This document shows, piece by piece, positions 39,101 to 48,795 of a stretch of DNA of 64,000 nucleotides. The notes beneath the pieces were generated by a model. The model saw only the letters and a program-made list of their open reading frames with translations. It was not told the DNA's origin and made no database searches. Position numbers and translations under genes: made by a program. Source of the stretch: Grammothele lineata (taxonomy: Eukaryota; Basidiomycota; Agaricomycetes; Polyporales; Polyporaceae); assembly GCA_002150815.3 (NCBI GenBank), contig NDFF03000402.1, forward strand, positions 176,706 through 240,705. Reading direction: 5' to 3'. Each line of letters opens with the position of its first letter. The stretch's first letter is position 1.

Positions 39101-40447
39101 GACTTGACTTGTCCTCGAGGAACGCTGGAGACGGTGGTGGCCGGCGGTAACTGGACGTCACCCGAGGCTGAGACTCCTCGTCGTCATCAGACTTGCGAAC
39201 TGTTGGGCGGTTGTAGTAGAGGGTGCTTCGTTTAATGTCGTCCTTCAGATTTTGGATGCGATCCTCCAGAACATCATCGGCTTGGAAGAGCACAGAGGGC
39301 GCCAGTCCTAGATCCTTACCAGTCTTCACATCACGGAGGAAGTCCGTCCAAATCGTAGGATCGCAAGACTCGAGGTATTGCACGACGTCGGTGTAGCACC
39401 GCATCATCGCTTCCTTCTTGCTTTTGCCCTTGCCAAATCCGATGCGGCGTTCCCCAACGACCATATCCGCCTGCCATGGTCCCCGTTTCGGCTCGGTATA
39501 GACGATGTCTGGTTTGGCGAAGCGGAAGCGGCGACAATAGTAGTCCATGAAGTGACGAGCCCGATCGTACGTGACCACACTGCCCTCAGACAAGGTAGTC
39601 TCAGTGGTCTCTGGAGCCTGTGCCTGCTTCTCCTTCTCCTTCTTCTTGTCGAGCTTCGAGGCGATGGCTTCAAATCAGCGACAGCCAATCATTCGTAGAG
39701 ACGACATACCGCGCCGTTATCGTCGAGTTGGTACAATGCAGAAAGAGCGGCTAGATTCTCTGCTCCTTTGCGGGAGGGATGATCGCCTGTGCCAGTGACT
39801 TCTCCATCGTCGTACTTCACGACCACCGTACACCTAAGGGTATCCAATCTCAACATGTAGTAGATGCCAGAGTTATAAACGGCCCACCTCCATAAATGCT
39901 GATCGCTACCTTCAACGTAACCCTGTATAGCGGAGAAGCTGACACTCTCGCCGGTCGTTGCTTGCACATAATTAGTTAACGGCGATTTGGGGTTCGACTT
40001 ATGAGCCGGCTTGAGCGACTTGCCCTGGTAGGTGCTCGTGATATACTGCTCGTCGTGAAAAGGACCAGGTAAGATAGGGCCACGATTGTCCTTCTGTTTC
40101 TTCTTCCCCCCTCTGCCATTTGAGACATTGTTCTTGTGTGCCTTAGCGAGCAGGGAAGAGCCGGCACCACGATTAGAGCGAGGATGGTGATGACGGTCAG
40201 GGTGGGACGCGGAAGACGTCGACTTGCGCGGATTATCCATTTTGGCGACTTTTGGGGGCGGGCCTTCGGCGGGGGGAGAATCTGACCTGCGTTTGGGAGA
40301 TTCGGAAGACTGTTTTGCGGTGCCTTGAGCCTGCGTGAGGGAACGGATGTGTGATGGTGTTGCCGAAGGTGTCGCGAGTGGGGACGGGTGATTGACTTGC
40401 ATGAGAGGGAGCCCGCGCCTGATTCTAAGGGCGAAAGCGAGGCGCAT
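36199..40447 (-). CDS. DExH-box RNA helicase with two dsRNA-binding domains (DHX9/DHX30-like)
   Basis: The CDS is complement(join(36199..36912, 36969..39653, 39710..40447)), 1,378 residues. Two dsRBD-like units come first: PKSPLTNYVQATTGE...RKGAENLAALSALYQL in exon 1 (with an insert), and KPDIVYTEPKRGPWQADMVV...KSKKEAMMRCYTDVV in exon 2. The helicase core has motif I AATGSGKTTQ, Ia TQPRRIAA, II DEVH, III SATID, IV VLVFLPGWDEI, V STNIAETSVTI and VI QRAGRAGRHRPG. HA2 and OB-fold regions follow, ending with DPLTYILFGAYRISV. The C-terminal 100 residues are Ser/Pro/Tyr-rich. The layout matches DHX9/MLE and DHX30. The first 16 residues (MRLAFALRIRRGLPLM) are basic and amphipathic, so mitochondrial import is possible. 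A second Met (40402) would skip them. The product unwinds RNA using ATP; its substrate is unknown. Confidence 0.92.
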
Positions 40448-40932
40448 AAGGGGACGGCCTGAACAGACAGATATCTACCGCAGCGGAGGAGTAGTGCACG
40501 ATGAGGACGGACGATGAGAGTGTAGAGGGCGTCGTACACACCTCGACTGGCCAGACCAGAGACCTTATCCTTCCACGAGCCCGACAGATGCCGCCGAGCG
40601 GCTTTTGTAGTCCAGACGTGCGGACGGAGGCAGAGGGTCAAGTCGAAGGAGGAAGGCAGTAGCCGCGAGCTGGCCAGGTCTCACTTTGGCCCACAAGGCG
40701 CCCATACTTCTTGCTTACAGGCTCTTGCCGACCTGCCTCCTCCGGCATCTGACGTCAGACTATGTACCACGTTCAGCCTCTCGCCCGTTTTCTGCGCCAA
40801 ATGCGGTTGCCCGACCGCGTACAACATAAGATAGAGAGCAAGTAAATTTATACTATAACTGCCAATGGTAATGCGGGCGCAGTAACACTACATGGCGTTC
40901 TAGGAAGACATTTGTACGGCCCTACAAGTGCT
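40448..40932. other. Spacer upstream of the helicase gene
   Basis: These 485 bp lie between the helicase start and the HscB stop, both minus strand. An AT-rich patch at about 40820-40880 probably marks the HscB 3' end. A 221-aa shadow ORF crosses the helicase start and is Arg/Ser-rich, so I do not call it. Confidence 0.4.
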
Positions 40933-41801
40933 CTATTGGTTGTGGACCAAAGTTTGCCACGCAGCCGCTGTAGACATCACACCCTCCAAATATTTGAGCT
41001 TGACGGCAGCTTTCCGAAGTGCATCCCAGTCCTTCTCTCCCACAAGTCGTGTGATCTCGTCAATGGTAGCACGTACCCCCACTATTGCCAGCCTCAGTGG
41101 GTGATCCAACGTCCACAAATCGAGCAGCACGCACCTTCAATCTCTGACGTGATCTCCTCAACTTCTTCAGCAGAACTAGAGGTCGATAAGCGTTCATGGG
41201 CTTCCATAATTTGCATCAAAAGCTCCTCGTCTTCCAGTTTGTCCGTCTCCTTGCCTGCGTAACCCTCCCTAGCGAGGATGTACTCCACACGTAGCAGCGG
41301 ACTGGATAAGACGGATAGAGCTTCGTTAATCTTAGACGACAAGGCAGCAGCAATTTCTTGTTGTTTCTGAGCACGAGTGTCACAAATTAGTATCAGTCTA
41401 GATGCTATGCACTGAAAACTTACAGGATCCTTCCCGACCCAGACGTCAGGATGTACTAATGATTGTACCTTCCTGTATTGTTGCTTGAGTTCGGGTATAT
41501 TGACGATAAACGGATTCGGCCCATAAGGCACCCCAAGCATTTCGTGGTATGTCATCCATGGCGGTATTAGAGCGAGAGTGTAGCAGGATGTGCACACTGG
41601 CAATGAGGTGGGCAGTGGGGACGAGCAGTTTGGGCAGACCCGGGGACTGCCGTTTAACTGACCAGAATGAGCACGCCGTGCGAAAGCAGCAGATGGTCTA
41701 TGTGCTGAGTTTTCGTAGAATGTCAGACGAGTGATGGGACGTCTGGGCAACCCGACGCGAGCGTGGACAGCAGCAGACGCGAGGGCTCGGAGGCGGAACA
41801 T
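40933..41801 (-). CDS. JAC1: HscB/Jac1 mitochondrial J-type co-chaperone for Fe-S assembly
   Basis: Start ATG 41801, stop at 40933. The N-terminus MFRLRALASAAVHARVGLPR is a basic, amphipathic mitochondrial presequence. A metal-binding segment follows (CPNCSSPLPTSLPVCTSC, two CxxC pairs), found in animal and many fungal HscB but not in bacterial HscB. The J domain has YHEMLGVPYGPNPF, LKQQYRKVQSLVHPDVW with the essential HPD, and SSKINEALSVLSSPLLRVEY. The HscB C-terminal helices follow (EELLMQIMEAHERLS, and after a last intron EITRLVGEKDWDALRKAAVK). Two introns are clear: one after GKDP and one inside SEIEG. Jac1 delivers the Isu scaffold to the mitochondrial Hsp70 during iron-sulphur cluster transfer. 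The start codon lies only 104 bp from that of the divergent DysF gene. Confidence 0.95.
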
Positions 41802-41905
41802 GACGCACGGAGAAGAAGTTAGACCAATGACGTAATGTGAATGTTGGACAGCCGTATACATGAACCCTAACCCGGTATTCCGTCATGCACCTTGGTTGAG
41901 CCACG
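41802..41905. promoter_or_regulatory. Very short bidirectional promoter (HscB / DysF gene)
   Basis: Only 104 bp separate the two start codons on opposite strands. It must contain both 5' leaders and all proximal promoter elements, or the elements lie inside the coding regions. A CCCTAACCC block near 41863-41873 is the only eye-catching element. Confidence 0.55.
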
Positions 41906-43402
41906 ATGTCGGATTTCTCCTCCCTGTCTTCTGCGGCTGGTCCCTCCTCACTCAAAATCTCTCTGCCGACGCCCCCGCCTCCTCCCAATGCATTGCAGCG
42001 TGGAGATTCCGCAGCTGTGGAAGAAGCCCGCCAGCGATTCAATAAACGAGGGCTACTCTCCAGCGTTTCTTTACCCCACCTCCATCGAAGCGCTTCTAAA
42101 CCTTTCAAGCGAGGATCGTCGACTTCTTTGCCTACACTTCCAGACGAAGAGCCCACACAATTATCCTCAGATCTCTCTATCATTGTAGTCCTCTCAGACA
42201 ATCCCAATCTTTCTGGCGGCATCGACGAGGACTATGACAAGGACGTATACAGGTGGGCCGTATTATACGAGAACCAACGAGGGTACGAGACAAGACCTCA
42301 CGTCTAGTCGCACCATTCTGAAGATGTCCTATTACTAGCATTACAATCTTTTCGTCGCCATACTATTCGCCACAGACACTCCTTCCGCTTGACCCTCCGC
42401 CGTTCACCGTACCAACCGCCGCTCACTCTCCTCGAAAGAATCAGCCGACAGTGACGTTGGAAGACTACCCCCTCCCAGATGGTTCGTGGAAGTGGGTCTC
42501 CCGAGGATGGATGATCGACATGCGAGGCGACGGTCAGGTACAATACGACGGCTTTGAGTACAGTCGTTCCTTTCGTAGCAAGCACTGGGGACCCAGCCCC
42601 GGAGTGCTGAGCAATCGCGGTCTCGTCCGGCGGCGGCGGTGGCTCCGGCTCATGATGCGACCGGCTCACAGTCACCATGAAGTTAACAGCCTTAACGCTT
42701 CGGCGGCTTTGCCTTCCATGTTGCCCGAGCTAGAGCATCACGAAGAAGGGGCAACCCGCCCTCCCTCAGTTGTGCTCACTATGAGTGATTCCAGTGACGG
42801 CGCGGAAGTCTGGAGAGGTGACACCGACGACTGGGGGAGATGTTATGCTGCTCTCCGGCGGCTGGGAAGGGATGGGAGGAAGCTGGAACTGTGGGCCGGT
42901 TGGCTTGACGAGTCCGAAGATGCGCTGCCTTCCCGACCTGTTTCATGGGATCCTACCGTTGCACCGTACATCAAAGTTTTGCCACCACACGAAATGGACA
43001 CCAACACACAAGTCGCGGCAGCCCCATCGATGGAGGACTTAGCCTCGGCCAATGCCCTCGATTCTGATGCTGAGAAGCTCGCTGAGGACAGTGGCGCTAG
43101 CCTCGCACCCGCACCGAAAGGGGCTGTTGCTGCTGTGGTTCGCGCACACGTAAGTCGATACTGAAGGTTATATGCATGTTACTCTGGTATGGTACTGAAT
43201 TCTGTCTGCTCAGGGCGCTGAGCTGTTAGAGCTCTTTATATACCCTGACTCGCGCGCGAAATTCATCCAGCTTCTAAGGCGTGCCGGTCTATTACCCGAG
43301 CTTCAAGCAGGGTTGGGCGTATCCGATAGCACGCAGTATTTGGACTTCTGGAGCTATGCTCAGGATGTAGGTAGTGGTGTGGGCTCGATGAACTCTCATT
43401 GA
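41906..43402 (+). CDS. DysF (peroxin/ferlin-domain) protein
   Basis: The CDS is join(41906..42282, 42339..43149, 43214..43402), giving 458 residues. After a disordered N-terminus, residues about 110-220 form a DysFN-DysFC module: WAVLYENQRGITIFSSPYYS, LPDGSWKWVSRGWMIDM, GQVQYDGFEYSRSFRSKHW and a run of tandem Arg/Trp ending WLRLM. DysF modules occur in ER-peroxisome contact proteins of the Pex30/Pex23 family, in yeast Spo73 and in animal TECPR1. This protein shows no membrane span, so it is closer in layout to soluble Spo73-like or TECPR1-like proteins than to Pex30. The C-terminal third has two further conserved-looking stretches (WRGDTDDWGRCYAALRRLGR and LLELFIYPDSRAKFIQLLRR). A membrane-remodelling or lipid-contact role is inferred from the domain only. 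Confidence 0.82.
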
Positions 43403-43700
43403 TATCTTCTATCCGTTGCTCAAATTCGCGACATCGACGAGTGAAGCTGCTCCATTTACGTACGCACATGCCCGGTTGTTTGCATACGTCATGTCTATTA
43501 TCTGCGTCAAGAGTATAGACTCCTGCCTGATGCGGCTTTCGGATCAGTCCACTTCCTCCCAGCATGTGATTGCAGGGTTGGATTCACGCGCGCCACCCCA
43601 CGCTCGAGTCGCCTGACGGCAGCCTTGGCTGCGCGGGTCGCAATGTCCAGCTCTGCCACGGCTCTTCTCTCTGTTCACTCGTGCGACGGCTGTCAGCAAG
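43403..43700. promoter_or_regulatory. Spacer between DysF gene and TMEM135-like gene
   Basis: These 298 bp hold the 3' UTR of the DysF gene and the promoter of the TMEM135-like gene. No distinct element is recognised. Confidence 0.35.
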
Positions 43701-45622
43701 ATGAAGACCGTGCGCATTCGCGAGCAGCTTCAAACCGCCCCCCACCGTCTCGCTGATTTTCTCCATGCGCTCCCGGACGACCATCCCCTCCAGGTCGCTC
43801 TTAGGACCTACAGCCTTGCCCTCTCTCTCGCCCTTGGACCGGCTCTCATTCCATTCTTGACTTCGCACAAGGCACGTGCGCAAGGCCTCATACGCGCGTG
43901 GTACATTCTCAAGCGCGAGCTTTCTCCAAATGCGTTCGCATCGGCCATTACGGTAGGGGTTGCTGGCGGAGCGGCGCTGCGCAAGCTGTGGACGCGCTGG
44001 GACATCGACGCCGAAGAGGACGGTGAGCCGACACGTGCATTACAAAAGCTGAAGAGGTGGATGTTGTCTCTGGACGACTGGCATAAGGCATTCCTCTCCA
44101 ATGTCATTTCCTCCACGCTCGCCATCTCGCTTCTCCACTCGCGGCGAAGACATTCGACTTCAGCATGGGTAGGAAGGCCTTCTCCCACATTGGACCTCTC
44201 CCTGCTGTTCCTGGTGCGAGCAATGGACTCCATCGTACAGCTCGCGCTCTTCAAAAGGTCGGACTCAGTTGTTAGAAGCCTAACACCGCCTGAGAGGGAA
44301 CGGCGACAAGCCGTGAGCCGAAAGTGGTCCACAAGACTGGACGCCTTGGTATTCTGGGCATGCAGCGCGAGGTGCTTATCCAGCCTTTCCGTTACCTATA
44401 GTGATATCTAAACGCGTTGCAGGATTATGTGGTGTTTCTTCTATGAGCCTGAAAGGTCGGTACTCTCTGCGCGGTACGAGCTCGCCTAAGACTCACGAGA
44501 CTCTCAGGCTACCTCGTTCCTATAACAAGTGGCAAGTCATCTCTACGATTCGTCATACTTGCTCTCACGACGTGACGACAGGATCATGAGGTTGGCCAAC
44601 ATTGACCCGCGCGTCCTCGCTGCGCTGCGCGGAATACGCGGGGGAACCTTTTCCTACCAGAAGGGCGTTTCCGATCCACCCAATCTGGTGTCGTCACTCT
44701 CAAAAGATCTCGGATACCCCTCAGCATGGGGAGACCCCTCTCAAGTACCCGCGTATGGCGGCGCTTTTGCCGATAAAGCGTGGGGATCGCTTTCTGTCTC
44801 CAACAGGAGTGGTGTCGGTGGCCTGCCTTGTGAGATTGTCCACGGTGGCGTGACCGGAGGCAGCTGTACTGCCAACGCAGCCATTAGAGGTGTACAAGCC
44901 TTCGCTGAAGCTCTTGTACTCTATCTCCCCGTAAGTAGAATGACCCATACTTTCTTACGTTACTGACAATTGGGACAGGTCCACTTCCTCCCTGTACTCC
45001 TAACCCGCCCTCGTAGACTCCTCGAGGTCCCTCACCTGGTTGCAACGTTGCTCAATGTCGCCCGCAGCGCTTCCTTCCTTTCAACCTTCGTGTCCTCCAT
45101 TTGGTTTACGGTCTGCCTCACCCGTACCCTCGTTCTAGCACGCCTCCTTCCCCATATCCCGCACGATTTTTGGGACGGCCCGCTCGGGTGCACGTTCACG
45201 GGAAGTCTCGTCTGTGGCGCTAGCATCTGGATTGAGCGTGGTCGACGTCGAGGGGAGATGGCTCTCTACGTGCTGCCTCGTGCGATACGAGCATGCTTCC
45301 CCTCTGAATGGATCAAGAGTGGACGGTCAAGTGTTCGGTGGGCGGAAAGGTGAGCATATACCAAGCCCTTCACTCCTATATTAAACTTCCAAATAGGCTG
45401 GTGTTCATTCTTTCACTCTCCTCCCTACTGACGGCCGCAATTCATCGACCTGATACCTTGCGAGGACTATCTCGTTGGACCCTCGCGTTCGTCATGAAGG
45501 GGCCTAATGCTGGTTTTTGGAGACGCAAGCGACTTGGCACCAACGCTCCCCCCACCCCTGCCCCGCTCTCCCGCGCCCTTACCCCGCGTCTAGAACAGGA
45601 CAGCACAAGAATTGATACATAG
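43701..45622 (+). CDS. TMEM135-like multi-pass membrane protein
   Basis: The CDS is join(43701..44371, 44423..44455, 44508..44531, 44582..44930, 44979..45349, 45397..45622), 557 residues with all frames kept. The family marks are RIMWCFFYEPERLPRSYNKW, then a Cys/His segment CEIVHGGVTGGSCTANAAIRG, and a C-terminal WAERLVFILSLSSLLTAAIH, RPDTLRGLSRWTLAFVMKGP. Several membrane helices are visible (SLALSLALGPALIPFL, VSSIWFTVCLTRTLVLA, LVFILSLSSLLTAAI). TMEM135 of animals acts on peroxisomes and mitochondria in lipid homeostasis, and fungal relatives are uncharacterised. Exons 2 (33 nt) and 3 (24 nt) are tiny, and the intron after exon 3 starts with GC (gcaagt), not GT. Without it the frame stops at once. 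The stop lies 50 bp from the stop of convergent DPH7. Confidence 0.85.
44532..44581 (+). other. GC-AG intron in the TMEM135-like gene
   Basis: This 50-nt intron has donor gcaagt and acceptor gacag. Splicing here turns AAG TG plus G ATC ATG into the conserved KWIMRLAN join. No GT donor nearby restores the frame, and reading through gives a stop within 17 codons. Confidence 0.8.
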
Positions 45623-45672
45623 TCATACTCGTACAACTGTCACCGTGCCGCTACATGTTGTGCCTTCACTAA

Positions 45673-47108
45673 TTAACCCCTCCAGACGTGTAATGTATGG
45701 TCGTAGAAGGAAGCACTTGCGATCTGTGTACCGCCGCTGTCGCCATCCCCCGCGAATGACCAATCAACGCCATAAGCGAGCGACGCGTGCTCGTCGAAAC
45801 GCTTCACGATGTCCCATGGCTTCTTCGAGGAGAGAGGGATGACGGGCTCGTCGACTTGTCCAAGGCTGAAACGCACGACTTTAAACCCGTCGTGCATGCA
45901 CGCGACGAGCAAATCGGATTTGCGCGACGGAGAGGGGTGCCATTTCACACGCCACGCTCCCCCGCCGACGTCGACCTCTGTTAGCGGGACGAGTGGCTTG
46001 CGCGCGTCGAACAATCGGACACTGTTGTTGTAGCTGCCAACGGCGATGAGGTGCTCCACAAAGGGGTGGCTTTGTATAGTAGTAACCCCAGCGTCGAATC
46101 TGCGATTGGTCGTGAACGAGCGGTCCGAACGGCGCTCGCGGAGACATACCGTTTGTTGGTGAAAAGAGGTTGTGAGCCTCCTTGGCGCACGTCCCAACCC
46201 TTCATTTTTAGGTCGTCCCCGCCTATTTGGTACGTCAGTCGCCCGGCAGAGATGCTTCTGGGGAAGTGACAAACCTGAATATACGACGTTGGGATCCCAG
46301 TAATTCCACGCTGCGATCCACGGCTCGTAGTCATGTGCGTGCCAGGTCTCCGTAACTGCTAAACGAGAATTGTCGGGATGAAGAAGTGCCAAAGACCCAT
46401 CGGAGAGCGAGACGATCAAATCTCCTAGTCCCCTGTGATTGTGCATTTAACGAGAGGCAAAGATATCGGGCAGCTGCTGCTTACTCTGTCGGAAGCCTGC
46501 GATTAGACCAGTCGAGGGAGAGACATAGGATATCGGACGTTGCGCAGGGAATAGATTGTACTGGTTCTAGATGAGGCTAGAAATACGGTTGTTAGCGAAG
46601 ATCACTATGACAAAAGGCATCGTTAACCTCATCGGCGGTGAACTTCAGTTGATGTAAAGTGATATGCCCTTCAGAGTCTGCAATCGCTAATGTGGGCTGG
46701 AGGGAGTCTATCCGATGGCACCTGCATCAGAGCGGTCTCGATACAGTCTCGCGCATGGAAAGGAAAGCCTGCACTAACCACTTCATGTCCAAAATTGCTG
46801 GCAGCTCTGTTTCGTGAAGCAATGTCCTGAATGACACGCTATCCCTTAGCTGCTCCGTCGTTCCCCGCCGACGATACGCACGGCTGATTGCCATCGCTCT
46901 GAGCGCGAAACAGGAGACATTTGCCTCGTCTGATCTGCGGTTTTCTGGTAGTAGCTTCTGGGATATTGCAGCTCTCTTCATCATGGCTTGCGTTTCTATG
47001 TTCATGATGTTCTAGCTTGTAGGTCCCACAAACAAAAATGTCTCGGAATGCAATATGCGGGCAAAACTCTGCAGAGTCGGCGGGCCATATGGTATCGAAG
47101 CCAGGCAT
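45673..47108 (-). CDS. DPH7: DPH7, diphthine methyltransferase (WD40 protein)
   Basis: Start ATG 47108 (MPGFDTIWPADSAEFCPH, then DIFVCGTYKLE) and stop TAA 45673-45675. The N-terminus matches the Dph7/WDR85 pattern of aDxxEFCPH...GTY. WD40-type blades follow: LIVSLSDGSLALLHPDNSRL, HDYEPWIAAWNYWDPNVVYS, DDLKMKGWDVR, FDAGVTTIQSHPFVEHLIAV, GSYNNSVRLFDARKPL, GGGAWRVKWHPSP and IASASFYDHTLHVW. DPH7 hydrolyses the methyl ester of methylated diphthine on elongation factor 2 before the final amidation that makes diphthamide. The motif GAWRVKWHP around the fifth blade is typical. I did not resolve all introns between 46446 and 46990. The gene is divergent from MED20 and convergent with the TMEM135-like gene. 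Confidence 0.9.
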
Positions 47109-47434
47109 TTTGCGATATGTCGTCTAGTTGACAAAAGTCAACGTGGCGTTGAGCAGAGATACTTCAATGAACCCACATAGTGGTCGAAGGCCAGAGTTGG
47201 CTCCGGAAAGCAGACGACCAACTGAGGGTCGGGCCCTTTCAATCTAAGGTCAACAAGCAAATCTCGACGAGTTTGCCAGATCGAGACAAGACTTACAACC
47301 AGCGTGACGTCACAAGTTCGAGAAGCCGCCCGCCTCTTGTCAGTGGCGCTTATGTTCCTTCCTTCGGTCTTCCACCGTCGGAGGAATTGGACGATGCGCA
47401 TTACCCTTCAAAAATCGGGAAATTGAGGGATACG
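47109..47434. promoter_or_regulatory. Divergent promoter (DPH7 / MED20)
   Basis: These 326 bp lie between the two start codons. A TGACGTCA element near 47305-47312 is the canonical palindromic CRE/ATF site bound by bZIP factors, and could serve either gene. No TATA box is obvious. Confidence 0.5.
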
Positions 47435-48635
47435 ATGGGGTTCTCCGGGTACAAGTACTTTATCATTCCACTGTATACATGTCTCACCAGGCTAGCTGTC
47501 GCTAGGCTGGTCAGATGGACGAATGCTCCAACCACTGGGCTCGAGCTCATAGCTCAAAATATCATTAAAAATCATCAGGTGCGTCCGGGCTGTGTGGGGC
47601 CCTCCGGTAGAGCTCAATGAATATGCATTTACCAGGGCTTGTATCGAGGCAAATGGCAGCTCAGCCTAAAGTCCTTCCGCTCGACACTCGGCCTGCGGTA
47701 CGGCGAGCGTTCCATGTGCACGCTCACCATGGATGGTGCATGCCCCCCTCTTCTCTGTGTGCATCGCTGTATTCACAATAGTCTCACTTTACTTCTACTT
47801 TGTTCTCTCAGACAACGTTTTCTGCGTGCTGGAAGATCCCGCTGCGCCGATGCGTGCCGACTACCTCGCGAACCCAAGCGCGTACGGCCCGCATCCGCCC
47901 ACACACTTCCGGCACACTTTCCCGACACTTTCGCCCCCACACGCGCTCGAGCAGCTAATCGCGCAGCTCCGTGCCCGCTGGGCACCTGTCCGTGCCGCCG
48001 GGCGAGCTGGAGCGGGCGCGGAGTCGTCTTCGGGCTCGTCGTCGTCGCAGCAAAGGGAGGCGGGCGCGGGCCCGCAGCTTGTTGTTGAGGGACACGTGTA
48101 CGCGATCGGGAGCGACTGGCTCGTGCGCGCAGGCAATGTGATCATGGCCGGCGGCGCGGTCAAGGGCATGCTGCTGGAGGTGCGTGGAGTGCGTTCGCCC
48201 CGCGGACGCGGCTGACTAATCTCTGGTGTAGGTTGAATACGTACCGCTGCCAGTCATGGAGACCTCGTACGATATGCATCCGGTGCTCACGAACATGCTC
48301 CTCGCCGTTCTCCCGAACGTTACTGATCCACGGATCGTCGCGATGACCCTTGGGTGCGTTGCATGATTTCTTCCTCATTACGCCTACATTGACATTGCCT
48401 CACGCTCGCACTCAGAGACTGGCAGTGGGCGGAGGTCCAGTGGGACACGGAAGAGGACTTAGAGCGCGAAGCGGAAGCGGAGAAAAAGAAGACGAAACAG
48501 GCCGATGAAGACGACATCTATGCGAGTGAAGATGACCATCCGCCGTTCAGGAAAGGTGATTGGATCGGGATAGACAGGGATCGTCGTTCAGCATATCTCA
48601 TCATTGGCGTGCTTAAGCAAGAGGGTTTACTCTAA
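47435..48635 (+). CDS. MED20: Mediator complex subunit 20
   Basis: The CDS is join(47435..47448, 47491..47578, 47636..47735, 47812..48179, 48232..48353, 48416..48635), 303 residues. The spliced start is MGFSGLAVARLVRWTNAPTT, and the next parts GLYRGKWQLSLKSFRSTLGL and DDNVFCVLEDPAAPMRADYL match the beta-strand core of Med20/Srb2. Further conserved parts are WLVRAGNVIMAGGAVKGMLL and GDWQWAEVQW. A Ser/Gln/Gly-rich insert (about residues 130-160) separates them. The acidic/Lys segment near residue 250 is likely disordered. Med20 sits in the Mediator head with Med18 and Med8 and helps RNA polymerase II initiation. The first coding exon is only 14 nt (ATG plus 11). No longer upstream open frame fits the family start. 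Confidence 0.9.
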
Positions 48636-48795
48636 CAACAAACGGAGTGCATCGATTCGCTATGGTTCTGGTACATGGTATCCCCGGTGACTATTGATCC
48701 CTCTCCTGCCCGAACCCCGATGTGCTACTATCTTGACCCATACATTGCTGTGATATGATACTGATCCTTGATTGTCACGTATGAACCATCCTGTC

